DNA of 64,000 nt, from positions 2,356,001 to 2,420,000 of the forward strand of contig WLWP01000001.1 in assembly GCA_012103505.1 (NCBI GenBank), given 5' to 3'. The stretch's first letter is position 1, and each line of letters starts with the position of its first letter. Positions 1 through 9,224 of the stretch are shown here, piece after piece. The notes below the pieces were generated by a model, which worked only from the letters and a program-made list of their open reading frames with translations, ran no database searches and had not been told where the DNA came from. The position numbers and the translations under genes are program-made. Source of the DNA: Pseudomonadales bacterium (GTDB lineage: Bacteria > Pseudomonadota > Gammaproteobacteria > Pseudomonadales > Azotimanducaceae).

Positions 1-1370
1 ATTTTCACGCGAACAAAGTCAGCCGCCTTTAACGTCCCCACCAACATGTCATCTTGCCAGGCGGGAAAAGCGTCACCACGGTAGAAGACAAAGCTTGAAA
101 CCGCCGGTGACGGTGTCCAGTCAACAACGGGTTGTTCGATATCGGAGAGTTCAACTTCACTCTCTTGGCGTCCATGTGCAACTTCAGAACCGTTGTAATT
201 CTGTCCTTTGGAGAAAAGTGGCCAGCCGTAGTTTTTGCCAGGTTTCAGTAGATTTATCTCATCCCCACCACGAGGTCCGTGCTCGGTTCCCCAAAGCTCT
301 CTTGTATTAGATTCAAATTTGAGTCCTTGGGGACTGCGATGGCCGTAGCTCCAGATCGACTGTAGTGCTGACTCATGACCTGTAAACGGGTTATCGGTCG
401 GGATGCGTCCATCGTCGTGCAGTCGATGTATTTTACCGTCGGGAAACGCAAGGTTTTGGATGGCGTCCCGGTTACGCATGCCAACACTGAAAAACACGTA
501 ACCTTCTGGATCAAAGGTTGTGCGCCCGCCAGAAGCAACATCCGAACTTGCGCCATAGTGTTCAACGTCAGCTTGCCAAATCACTTCTTCGTTGATCCAA
601 GCGCCATCCTTGATTCGCCCTCTGACGATGCGGTTCATGGATACTGATCGATCTACTTTGCGGCTGAGTGCATTGCAATCTTCACAGCGATCGGTGTGAT
701 GCAAGTAAATCCAGCCGTTCTCCGCATAATTTGGATGCACTGCGACATCTAACAGCCAACCTTGACCGTAAAAGAGGCCACCCCCACCTTTGCGACCAGC
801 ATCGAACACGTCAGGCGTCCCGGTAATAAAGTCGGACTTCTCTCCTTCCGGAGAAATTATTCGCAGACCACGCATTTTTTCTGTGAGGAGGAGGGAGCCG
901 TCAGGGAGAGCCGCGATCGAATACGGCAGTGGATCAAGCCCATCCACCAACGTTTCCACAACAATCGTGTACTTCTCTGTTGCGATCGGTTCTTCTGGCA
1001 GCGCCAAATCGCTATTGAGGTTGAACTCCGAGTACAACAGCCCATCCCTATTTTCAGGGATCCAAAGCGCCATGCTCTTAAGTTCTTGCTCGGTGAACAC
1101 ATCTCCCCAGGCTGGCATACCGGCTTGCGGAAACCCTTTGCTCACGCTGTTAGTCAACTCGGTCATCGAATCACCATGTGCCAGCTCAAGCCCGACCAAC
1201 GCCGTGCCTTGTGCTGAACCCTGCATGCGCTCACCGTGGCAGACTGCACAATTTTCCTGAAACACTTTATCGATGGTACGAATTCCAGACAGGACGGGAT
1301 CTTGGGCGAACCCCGGAACGCTAAGACCAAGTAGAACGATTAAAATTGCGACTTGAGTTTGGTTTCCCAT
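1..1370 (-). CDS. PQQ-dependent sugar dehydrogenase-like protein with N-terminal cytochrome c domain (C-terminus cut by window edge)
   Basis: The reading frame is open from an ATG at 1370 to the window edge, about 456 codons. An SD-like GGAGA precedes the ATG. Residues 1-22 form a signal peptide, so the product is periplasmic. A haem c motif CAVCH lies at residues 41-45 in a short cytochrome c domain. From about residue 130 the sequence resembles the beta-propeller of soluble glucose/sorbosone dehydrogenases, including GPRGGDEINLLKPGKNYGWP near residue 370. Such enzymes oxidise aldoses or alcohols in the periplasm, and the fused haem would pass electrons onward. The order here is haem first and propeller second. 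The substrate is unknown. The gene diverges from the cyclase gene at 1427. Confidence 0.85.
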   Translation of the reverse strand, partial: MGNQTQVAILIVLLGLSVPGFAQDPVLSGIRTIDKVFQENCAVCHGERMQGSAQGTALVGLELAHGDSMTELTNSVSKGFPQAGMPAWGDVFTEQELKSMALWIPENRDGLLYSEFNLNSDLALPEEPIATEKYTIVVETLVDGLDPLPYSIAALPDGSLLLTEKMRGLRIISPEGEKSDFITGTPDVFDAGRKGGGGLFYGQGWLLDVAVHPNYAENGWIYLHHTDRCEDCNALSRKVDRSVSMNRIVRGRIKDGAWINEEVIWQADVEHYGASSDVASGGRTTFDPEGYVFFSVGMRNRDAIQNLAFPDGKIHRLHDDGRIPTDNPFTGHESALQSIWSYGHRSPQGLKFESNTRELWGTEHGPRGGDEINLLKPGKNYGWPLFSKGQNYNGSEVAHGRQESEVELSDIEQPVVDWTPSPAVSSFVFYRGDAFPAWQDDMLVGTLKAADFVRVK

Positions 1371-1426
1371 CACTATCTCCAGACGTGTACGATCAGCTTA
1401 CTACGAGAACCAATAGGAAGGGCAGG

Positions 1427-2368
1427 ATGAAATCTTTTGCAGAGAGCGCTTTGCTGGCAGCCATGATATGCGCAAGTTCGACAGCGTGGGCGGAGGGTGC
1501 GTGCAAACCATCCCCATGGGGAGCGGATGACCAGGTAGGAAACGCCAACCTGATTACGCAGTCTTCAGTCCTCGACGCTGCCAACTTAATCCGCACCGGC
1601 AAGACTTACAGCCTTGGTATCACCATCGATTCATCAACACCCGCGTTCGCGCCACGCGGCTTGTCTCTGCAAGTCGTCCAGCCCGGTCAACAGGAGAGCG
1701 CACGCCCAAACGTCGGCATGACTTACAACGATGACATCTTTCAAGGCTGGTTTGGTATCGGCAGTCAGCTAGATGGGTTAGGACACCTGGGTTTCGAAGG
1801 CATGTACTACAACTGTAACCATGCCCACGACTTTGCTGATATCGGCGGTCTAAAGAAGCTCGGTATCGAAAACGTGCCCCCACTTGTCGCTCGTGGTGTG
1901 GTCCTTGATATAGCGGGACACTTTGGCAAGACTCATATGGATGCCGGTGAGCATTTCAGCGTCGCCGACATGGAAGCCGTCATCAAGAAACAGAACACCC
2001 CGATCCGTGAAGGGGATGTGGTGCTTTTCCACACCGGTTGGACTGACGCCAAACTGAAATCAGACCCCCAAGCTTGGGTGTCTGGCGAACCTGGCCAGTC
2101 GGAAGAAGTTGCTCAATATCTAGCCGCAAAGAAAGTCATCGCAGTCGGAGCAGATACCTGGGGGGTCGACGTGGTACCACCACAACATCCAGATCGTCCG
2201 TTCCAAGGTCATGTCATCTACTTAAAAGAAAATGGTATCTACATCTTAGAGACGATGAATACCGGACCATTGGTGAGAGACGGCGCCTACGAATTCATGT
2301 TTATCCTCGGACACGCCAAAGTCCGAGGCGCTGTGCAGATGTTTATCAACCCGATTGCCATCCGCTAG
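1427..2368 (+). CDS. Secreted cyclase-family protein (kynurenine formamidase-like fold)
   Basis: A 313-residue protein. The ATG at 1427 is preceded by AGGAAGGGCAGG; an upstream in-frame ATG at 1346 would run into the promoter of the divergent dehydrogenase and lacks an SD. Residues 1-22 form a signal peptide ending in SSTAWA. The fold is the PF04199 cyclase family, metal-dependent hydrolases that include bacterial kynurenine formamidase. The metal-site region reads SQLDGLGH near residues 112-119, where the classical family has H-x-G-T-H-x-D-x-P-x-H, so the central His is Gln. Later conserved blocks include HTGWTDA and GVDVVPPQHP. The substrate is unknown. The M3 peptidase gene follows 35 bp downstream. 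Confidence 0.8.
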   Translation: MKSFAESALLAAMICASSTAWAEGACKPSPWGADDQVGNANLITQSSVLDAANLIRTGKTYSLGITIDSSTPAFAPRGLSLQVVQPGQQESARPNVGMTYNDDIFQGWFGIGSQLDGLGHLGFEGMYYNCNHAHDFADIGGLKKLGIENVPPLVARGVVLDIAGHFGKTHMDAGEHFSVADMEAVIKKQNTPIREGDVVLFHTGWTDAKLKSDPQAWVSGEPGQSEEVAQYLAAKKVIAVGADTWGVDVVPPQHPDRPFQGHVIYLKENGIYILETMNTGPLVRDGAYEFMFILGHAKVRGAVQMFINPIAIR

Positions 2369-2403
2369 GATAGCGACAGCTCTAAAAGACCTCAGGAATT
2401 CCT

Positions 2404-4425
2404 ATGATCCGCACACTTGTTTTGACACTTACCGTTGTCATGGTGTCATGTCAGACATCAAACGACGTTCCCCCACCAGTCGCGGTATCAGAGCCTGTAG
2501 CTACGACAGACGCAATGTTGATGGACGGCTTTGCGCCAAACACGCCACCAGATGAGCTCACGGCGATGTGTGATGCCAACGTAGAGCAAGCGACGGCAGA
2601 ATTCCAAGCACTAGAAACTGACACTTCACCAGCGACCCTTGCTTCCGTCATCGGCGGGTTCGATCGTTTGAGCGCCAAGATCGATGACCTAGTCCACACC
2701 TTTCATCTAAAAGCAGTCCATCCTGACGAAGCAATACGGGACGCTGCGACGGCTTGTAGTTTGAAGATCGAGGACTTCGTGACCATGACCGGTTTGTCAC
2801 GCGGATACTATGATCGGCTCGTAGCGATTGACCAAACCGATTTGGGTGCAACTGAGCAATACATGCTGGCGAAGATCATCCGGGCTTACGAGCTCGCTGG
2901 TGTGAATCGCGGTGCAGCAGAACGAGAGAAACTTCGAGCCCTGCAAAAAGAAATCACCGCCATCGGCAATGCCTTCGATAAAAACATCAGAGAGGATGTT
3001 CGATACGTTGAGACTACGCTCGAGGGTTTGGCTGGACTTCCAGAGGACTACATCAGCAACCACCCGGCTAATGAGTCCGGCGTGATCAAAATCTCAACCG
3101 ACTACCCAGATCTATATCCGGTGATGACCTACGCGCACAACGACGACTTGCGTCATCGTCTGCGTGTGGCTGCTCGAGCACGAGGCTATCCAGATAACAA
3201 ACCCATTCTGAAAGAGCTGATCACCAAGCGTCGGGAACTGGCCGAGCTTCTTGGCTTTGAGACCTTCGCCGAATTGTCTATGAAAGATAAGATGATCGAG
3301 CATCCAGATCGCGCGGCCGAGTTTTTAACGTCCATTCGCAAAGCCCTACAAGAACCCTTGACCCGCGAAACAGAGATTTACCTAAACCGGCTGCGTAAAA
3401 TTGATCCCGCCGCTGATGTGGTCCAGGTCTGGCAGGCCAACTATCTATCAAACCTATTGCGCCAAGAGGACTACGCTCTCGATTCAAAACTAGTTCGAAC
3501 CTACTTCACTTACGATCGTGTCCGTGCCGGTATTTTTGGACTGACCGAGGACCTTTTCGGTGTGACCATTGAACCGTGGACTACCGAAACTTGGCACGAA
3601 GATGTTGAGACGTACCAAGTCGTCGAGAACGGACAGATTATTGGCCGTTTCTACATGGACAACCATCCGCGGCCTAACAAGTACAAACACGCGGCACACT
3701 GGACCATTCGAACAGGGATCAAGGGCAAGCAGATCCCGCTGTCGGCTCTGGCACAGAATTTCCCGAACGGCTTGATGGAACACTCTCAGGTCGAGACTTT
3801 TCTGCATGAGTTCGGTCATCTCATCCACAACATGTTTTCTGGTACACAAACCTGGTCTGCACTCGCAGGTATGAGTATGGAACGCGATTTCGTTGAAGCA
3901 CCATCACAGATGCTCGAAGAGTGGATCTGGGACTACGACACGCTGAAAAACTTCGCCTTGAATGAGAATGGTGAAGTTATCCCAGAGGCATTGGTCGAGA
4001 AGATGAATCGTGCTCGGAATTTTGGTCAAGCAAGCGCCACAGCGACACAAATCTATTACGCGCGCGTCTCTCTGGATTACTACACACGTCCACCAGAGAG
4101 TTTTGACCTCGACGAGCTGATGTTGGAGTTAGCAGCGGAGTATTCACCCTACCCTTACGTTGAAGGCACTCATTTCTACGCCAACTTTGGGCATCTGTAT
4201 GGATACTCTTCCAATTACTATACCTACCAATGGTCTTTAGCTATCGCGACTGACCTTTTTTCGCGCTTCGAGGAAGAAGGCCTGCGTAACGCCCAAACAG
4301 CCCGAGATTACCGCCAGCGCGTATTAGGGGCCGCTGGGAGCAAGCCTGCCGGTGAGTTTGTGGGAGATTTTTTGGGCCGTGAGTTTTCCTCGGACGCCTA
4401 CATTGAATGGCTACGCTCACTGTAA
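2404..4425 (+). CDS. M3 family zinc metallopeptidase (oligopeptidase), predicted lipoprotein
   Basis: A 673-residue thimet-oligopeptidase-like enzyme that should cleave short peptides. The zinc motif HEFGH is at residues 468-472 and the third ligand is expected at Glu498 in DFVEAPSQ, a spacing close to thimet oligopeptidase. The N-terminus MIRTLVLTLTVVMVSCQ looks like a lipoprotein signal with Cys16 as the lipidated residue, so the enzyme is probably anchored in the cell envelope, whereas many M3 enzymes are cytosolic. Length is typical of the family. Its 3' end overlaps the first codons assigned to the downstream transporter, so the two are likely cotranscribed. Confidence 0.92.
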   Translation: MIRTLVLTLTVVMVSCQTSNDVPPPVAVSEPVATTDAMLMDGFAPNTPPDELTAMCDANVEQATAEFQALETDTSPATLASVIGGFDRLSAKIDDLVHTFHLKAVHPDEAIRDAATACSLKIEDFVTMTGLSRGYYDRLVAIDQTDLGATEQYMLAKIIRAYELAGVNRGAAEREKLRALQKEITAIGNAFDKNIREDVRYVETTLEGLAGLPEDYISNHPANESGVIKISTDYPDLYPVMTYAHNDDLRHRLRVAARARGYPDNKPILKELITKRRELAELLGFETFAELSMKDKMIEHPDRAAEFLTSIRKALQEPLTRETEIYLNRLRKIDPAADVVQVWQANYLSNLLRQEDYALDSKLVRTYFTYDRVRAGIFGLTEDLFGVTIEPWTTETWHEDVETYQVVENGQIIGRFYMDNHPRPNKYKHAAHWTIRTGIKGKQIPLSALAQNFPNGLMEHSQVETFLHEFGHLIHNMFSGTQTWSALAGMSMERDFVEAPSQMLEEWIWDYDTLKNFALNENGEVIPEALVEKMNRARNFGQASATATQIYYARVSLDYYTRPPESFDLDELMLELAAEYSPYPYVEGTHFYANFGHLYGYSSNYYTYQWSLAIATDLFSRFEEEGLRNAQTARDYRQRVLGAAGSKPAGEFVGDFLGREFSSDAYIEWLRSL

Positions 4426-5879
4426 ATCCCATGAACCAATCCCCTCTGAGTTTTCCGGTCAAACTATCCTTTGGGATCGGCCAATTTGCTGAGGGTTTGA
4501 AGAACGCAGCATTTGGCACCCTGCTAATTTTCTACTACAACCAAGTGCTCGGGCTGCCAGGTACGATGGCTGGGATCGCGGTCGGGATTGCCGTCATTGT
4601 CGACGCGTTTACCGACCCGCTCGCAGGGTCAGTTTCAGACCATTGGCACTCCCGACACGGTCGCAGACACCCATTTATGTACGCGTCCATGGTGCCTTTG
4701 GCCATCGCTTTTTACTTCCTGTTCAATCCTTTGGTCAGCGGTGAGTGGGCGCTCTTTTTCTGGCTTCTCATTTTCACTAACGCTACCAGAACGGCAATGT
4801 CCCTCTACCATGTGCCACATATCGCCCTCGGTGCAGAAATGACGGTCGACTTCAGCGAGCGCTCCGAACTCGTCGGTTTCCGCATGTTCTTCTCCAACTT
4901 CGGCGTATTGTTTGTATTCGGTGCCGGTTTTGGCTACTTCTTCGCTGCGACCCCAGAATTCCCGAATGGGCAGCTAAACGCGAGTGTGTATCCCAATTTC
5001 GCAGCCGTTGTCTCCGTACTCATGGTAATCACCATTTTCATCAGCGCGTGGGGAACACGTTCGGTTATCCCATCCTTACCAAGCGCTCCAGATATACCGA
5101 GGGCGAGCGCTCTTGAGGTAATTCAACGCGTGTTCAAAGACTTGTTTGCGGCAATGAAGAGTAAGTCGTTTCGCTGGTTGTTTTCTGGTGTATTGGTTGT
5201 CTTCATCATGGTTGGCGTCAATACAGCCCTCGACCTTTACATTTTTACCTACTTTTGGGAGCTCGAACCAGGCAGCGTCCTGTACCTCATCATTGCCTAT
5301 CCTATCGGCGTAATGATTGGCAGCTTCGCATCCCCGGCTTTCTTCCGTCGTTGGGGTAAAAAGGCAGGACTGATTTTTGGCGGGCTGGCTTGGCCGTTGT
5401 GGCAAGTCGTACCAATTGCGTTACGTCTCTTGGGTTGGTTCCCAGAAAATGGCGACGCGCTACTCTTACCTCTACTCATCTTCATCAAGTTCTTCCAAGG
5501 GGCGTGCACTGTTCAAGCAAATGTTGCTTTTGGATCCATGGTTGCCGACGTGGTCGATGAGTACGAATACGACACCGGTAAACGCCAAGAAGGCATCTTC
5601 TTTGCTGCCAGTTCTTTTTCAGCCAAAGCGACAACTGGTGTAGGAAACGTAATCGCAGGCTTTTCCCTCGACATCATCAATTGGCCGCGCGGCGCTCATA
5701 TTCGCACGGCTGCCGACGTCCCAGCGGAGACGATAATCGATCTTGGGCTCGTTTATGGCCCCCTAGTGGCAGCTTTTGGCTTTTTGTCGATATGGTGTTA
5801 CAGCCATTACAAGTTGACCCGAGAACGACACGAAGAGATTCTCGAATCCTTGAACTCGCAGCGGGCCAGCCAAGGTTAG
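4407..5879 (+). CDS. MFS/GPH-type cation-sugar symporter
   Basis: A 490-residue polytopic membrane protein with about 12 hydrophobic helices. SFGIGQFAEGLKNAAFG at the N-terminus and DAFTDPLAGSVSDHW near residue 70 are typical of the glycoside-pentoside-hexuronide (MFS_2) family, which takes up glycosides or related solutes with H+ or Na+. The start is uncertain: 4407 overlaps the peptidase gene by 19 bp, and an ATG at 4431 would also give a complete first helix; neither has a clear SD. The stop codon lies in the first unit of an 11-bp tandem repeat. Placed after a peptidase, it may import a breakdown product, which is inference. Confidence 0.85.
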   Translation: MATLTVNPMNQSPLSFPVKLSFGIGQFAEGLKNAAFGTLLIFYYNQVLGLPGTMAGIAVGIAVIVDAFTDPLAGSVSDHWHSRHGRRHPFMYASMVPLAIAFYFLFNPLVSGEWALFFWLLIFTNATRTAMSLYHVPHIALGAEMTVDFSERSELVGFRMFFSNFGVLFVFGAGFGYFFAATPEFPNGQLNASVYPNFAAVVSVLMVITIFISAWGTRSVIPSLPSAPDIPRASALEVIQRVFKDLFAAMKSKSFRWLFSGVLVVFIMVGVNTALDLYIFTYFWELEPGSVLYLIIAYPIGVMIGSFASPAFFRRWGKKAGLIFGGLAWPLWQVVPIALRLLGWFPENGDALLLPLLIFIKFFQGACTVQANVAFGSMVADVVDEYEYDTGKRQEGIFFAASSFSAKATTGVGNVIAGFSLDIINWPRGAHIRTAADVPAETIIDLGLVYGPLVAAFGFLSIWCYSHYKLTRERHEEILESLNSQRASQG

Positions 5880-5912
5880 TCCGAGGTTAGTCCGAGGTTA
5901 GTCCGAGGTTAG
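5874..5912. repeat. 11-bp tandem repeat, about 3.5 copies, at a convergent gene junction
   Basis: The unit GGTTAGTCCGA is repeated perfectly three times plus a partial copy. The TAG of the transporter (5877-5879) and the stop codon of the RND pump on the other strand both lie inside repeat units, so the repeat appears to have grown over the 3' ends of both genes. Confidence 0.95.
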
Positions 5913-8900
5913 AGCATCTGAAGAGCCTACGAATAAGCGACGTGTTCGGTCACGTATGTCGTTAATGATTAGATAGGCAGACGGTACGACAAAGAGCGTG
6001 ACCACGGTCGAGAACAGAACGCCAAACGCCAAAGACACTGCCATCGGTACGAGAAACTGTGCTTGTACACTCTTGTTCAACATGAGCGGAGATAGACCAA
6101 CAAATGTGGTGAGCGATGTCAAAAGAATTGGCCGACACCTCGAAACCGACGCATTAACAACCGCATCCAACACCGTCTCTCCTTGTTGCATCCGATGATT
6201 AATACTGTGCACCAACACAAGACTCGAGTTCACGACCACCCCAGAAGCTGCCACAACGCCCAACATAGACATCATCGCGAGGCCTGAAACGTAGCCAAGT
6301 GTCTTCATAATCCAATGTCCCCAAATCGCGCCCATAAACGCAAATGGAATGACACTCATGATGATTAGCGGCATGGCATACGACTTAAGTGGGATAGCTA
6401 GTAGCGCGAAGATGACAAAAAGTGCCATCGCGTAAAGTGGAATCAGGCTTTCTATAGACTCGCTTTGATCAGCTTGTGCACCTTCAAGGCTAAACGACAC
6501 CCGCGGATACGGTGCCATCAGCTCCGCCATCACGCCGCTGCTTAGGTCAGCGATCACTTCGTTCGCAGTAATTTGCGTTCGATCGACATCAGCCACCACG
6601 TTAACAACGCGTTGTGAATCGGAACGCCGTATGGTCGAAAATCCACGCCCGAGATCTGCTCGTGCAACCGTCGCGAACGGCACTTCCGAACCATTGGGTG
6701 TTCGGATGCGCATCGTATCCAACGCCGCCAACGTACTACGCTCCTCGTGGGTATAGCGAACCATCACGCGGACATCGTCTCGCCCGCGTTGTATACGCTG
6801 CGCCTCTTCGCCGTAGAACGCCTGTCGCACCTGTCGTGCAAGATCTCCTAGGGACAACCCCAGTGCCTCACCCGAGGGCAAGATCGACAACTTAAGCTCT
6901 TGTTTCCCAGATCGGAATGAATCAGTGATATCCACAACGCCTGGATACTCAGCAAGTTTCTCCCGCAACTTCTGGGCGATCACTCGTAACTGTTCAACGT
7001 CATCGCCTTCAAGTTGTATATCGATGTCGTTGCCAACACTGAATAGATTGGCATTGAATTTGAGTTCGACAGCATCAGCAATTGGACCGTTCACTTCTCG
7101 CCACATATCAGCAATCTCGCGAGTACTGAGATCACGTGTCTCACTCGGCGTCAGCTGCATAACCACTTCACCGAGATGGCTCTTTGCGGTCGTACCAGCC
7201 GCGTCACCGGCACTCGGCGGGCCGCCACTGGCGCTGGGCTGATCACCAATGGCTGCCATGATGTGATTGACTGGCGGTGCTTGAGAAAACTGCTCGTTTA
7301 ACCTTGCTTTGAGTGACTCTGCCGAACGCTCTAGTTTCTCTATCGCTTCGTTCGTGACCCGTGCGCTCGTACCTAAGGGCATTGTCAGCTGTGCCATTAC
7401 TTGATCGGATGCGAGCGGCGGGAAGAACGAAAACGGCAAACGGCCACTGGCCAACACTGCTACGGCGGATAAGAACGCGACGAAAGCGATCGTTGCGACA
7501 ACGTATCTCGCTGCGAGCGCGGCTTGTACCGCTCGTCTAAAAGGATTGTGAATAAAATTCTGTAATCCATGGGCAAATTTCGATTGCACAAGAAGAATTC
7601 GCTCAGCAATCGGTGCAAAGAAACCAGCCGCATGCAGGCTTAAAAAAATCGCACCAACGCCTATGGCCAAGCCGATGTAAGTGCGGACATCAGTGGCAAA
7701 GCCTAACAAGACAATCGCAACAATCGGCAACAACATTAAGCCAACTTCGCCTGTTGGCGTTTTCACACTGCTGTGTCCAAGGTGGGCAGGTAGCACCATC
7801 TGGGATTCAATCAGCGAAAACACAAGACAACATATCACCGTGGATGCAATGACGCCCATAACTTGGCCCATGAAGCCAACGCCAAAAATAAGCGGCAAAA
7901 ACGCTGCAACTGTAGTCAGTACACCGAACGTCACAGGAACGGTAACCCGTTGCGCGCCTTCGATCGCCCCAGGGAGCTGAGGAATCCCCTCTTGATGCCT
8001 CGAGTGAACGCTTTCCCCGACAACGATGGCGTCGTCTACGAGGATACCTAGAACGAGAATGAAGCCGAATAGCGAGATCGCATCTATCGATAGTCCTATG
8101 GCATTGGTAAGAAATATCGCTCCCAAAAATGCGACCGGTACGCCTACACTCACCCAGAACGCCAGGCGTGGACGTAAAAACAGCGCGAGCAGGATCAATA
8201 CCATTAGAAATCCTTGCCGCCCGCTATCCATGAGCGTACTTAAACGATCTTGTAGGATCTCCGAATCATCATTCCATATTGTGAGCTCGACCCCTTCAGG
8301 CAAGCGACTGCCGACGCCTTCGATAAACTCACGCACGATCGAACTAATGTGCTGCACATCTTGTTCACCCATGCGAGAAACCTGAATAAGCGCAGCCGGT
8401 CGCCCGTTGAACCGAAGCGTTTGGTCGGTATCAGCAAAACCATCAACAACTTGGGCCACGTCCTTTAGATAGAGTCGCGTGCCATCAGGTCTTGTCTTTA
8501 CAACTAGATCTTCGTACTCCGCACCCCAGTACGCCTGGCCCTTAGTTCGTAGCAGAATTTCACCCGCTGCAGTTTTGATCGAACCGCCAGGCAGATCGAG
8601 TGACCCTGTACGCACCGCGGCGGCAACCTGATCGAACGAAAGGCCGTTGCGTCGTAACGATGCTTCTGAGACTTCAATCGATATCTCATAAGGTCGAGCA
8701 TTAGATATCGAGGCTTGTGTCACCCCAGGCAGTTTCGTGATGTCGTCGCGGATTTGCTGAGCGATCTCCTTTAGGGAGCGTTCGTCGGCAGGACCCGTCA
8801 ACGCTATATCGAGCACATTACGGATGGGTGTCACTAAGTTCACGACTGGTTTTTCAGTCTCTTCAGGAAAGGTATCGATGGAATCTATTCGATTCTTAAC

Positions 8901-9224
8901 ATCGTCCAATGCCTTATTCTCGTCAGCGCTTTCGAAGATCTCGACTGATACCGTACAAATGCCTTCGTTGGCATTGGAGCGAATTTCTTTCACCCCCTCG
9001 ATGCCCTCTAATTCCTCCTCGATGCGGACACAAACACCTTCCTCGACCTCCTCTGGCGCGGCTCCCAGATAAGGCACAGTTACATTCACCTGTGGAACAT
9101 CAATGTCTGGGAAGGACTTTTTCGGCATCTGCGGCAGACTGACCAGCCCCGCCAATATGATGAGTCCCATCAGCAGGTTGGCAGCTACATGATTGTTACC
9201 AAACCAGGCGATGATCGGTTTCAT
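5898..9224 (-). CDS. RND efflux pump, inner-membrane permease
   Basis: A 1108-residue AcrB-superfamily transporter with the usual two halves, each with a large periplasmic loop after the first helix. GILVDDAIVV near residues 391-400 contains the paired Asp of the proton relay. Residues of roughly 476-540 between the halves form an extra stretch with two additional strongly hydrophobic segments, making the protein longer than the usual ~1030-1050. It should exchange protons for export of a hydrophobic compound, together with the adaptor encoded upstream (ATGA overlap). No outer-membrane channel gene is nearby, so a shared TolC is likely. Its stop codon falls in an 11-bp tandem repeat. Confidence 0.95.
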   Translation of the reverse strand: MKPIIAWFGNNHVAANLLMGLIILAGLVSLPQMPKKSFPDIDVPQVNVTVPYLGAAPEEVEEGVCVRIEEELEGIEGVKEIRSNANEGICTVSVEIFESADENKALDDVKNRIDSIDTFPEETEKPVVNLVTPIRNVLDIALTGPADERSLKEIAQQIRDDITKLPGVTQASISNARPYEISIEVSEASLRRNGLSFDQVAAAVRTGSLDLPGGSIKTAAGEILLRTKGQAYWGAEYEDLVVKTRPDGTRLYLKDVAQVVDGFADTDQTLRFNGRPAALIQVSRMGEQDVQHISSIVREFIEGVGSRLPEGVELTIWNDDSEILQDRLSTLMDSGRQGFLMVLILLALFLRPRLAFWVSVGVPVAFLGAIFLTNAIGLSIDAISLFGFILVLGILVDDAIVVGESVHSRHQEGIPQLPGAIEGAQRVTVPVTFGVLTTVAAFLPLIFGVGFMGQVMGVIASTVICCLVFSLIESQMVLPAHLGHSSVKTPTGEVGLMLLPIVAIVLLGFATDVRTYIGLAIGVGAIFLSLHAAGFFAPIAERILLVQSKFAHGLQNFIHNPFRRAVQAALAARYVVATIAFVAFLSAVAVLASGRLPFSFFPPLASDQVMAQLTMPLGTSARVTNEAIEKLERSAESLKARLNEQFSQAPPVNHIMAAIGDQPSASGGPPSAGDAAGTTAKSHLGEVVMQLTPSETRDLSTREIADMWREVNGPIADAVELKFNANLFSVGNDIDIQLEGDDVEQLRVIAQKLREKLAEYPGVVDITDSFRSGKQELKLSILPSGEALGLSLGDLARQVRQAFYGEEAQRIQRGRDDVRVMVRYTHEERSTLAALDTMRIRTPNGSEVPFATVARADLGRGFSTIRRSDSQRVVNVVADVDRTQITANEVIADLSSGVMAELMAPYPRVSFSLEGAQADQSESIESLIPLYAMALFVIFALLAIPLKSYAMPLIIMSVIPFAFMGAIWGHWIMKTLGYVSGLAMMSMLGVVAASGVVVNSSLVLVHSINHRMQQGETVLDAVVNASVSRCRPILLTSLTTFVGLSPLMLNKSVQAQFLVPMAVSLAFGVLFSTVVTLFVVPSAYLIINDIRDRTRRLFVGSSDALTSD

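Noticed and set aside
790-1260. Plus-strand open frames opposite the PQQ dehydrogenase gene
   Set aside because: No recognisable features and they lie fully within a well-supported gene on the other strand.
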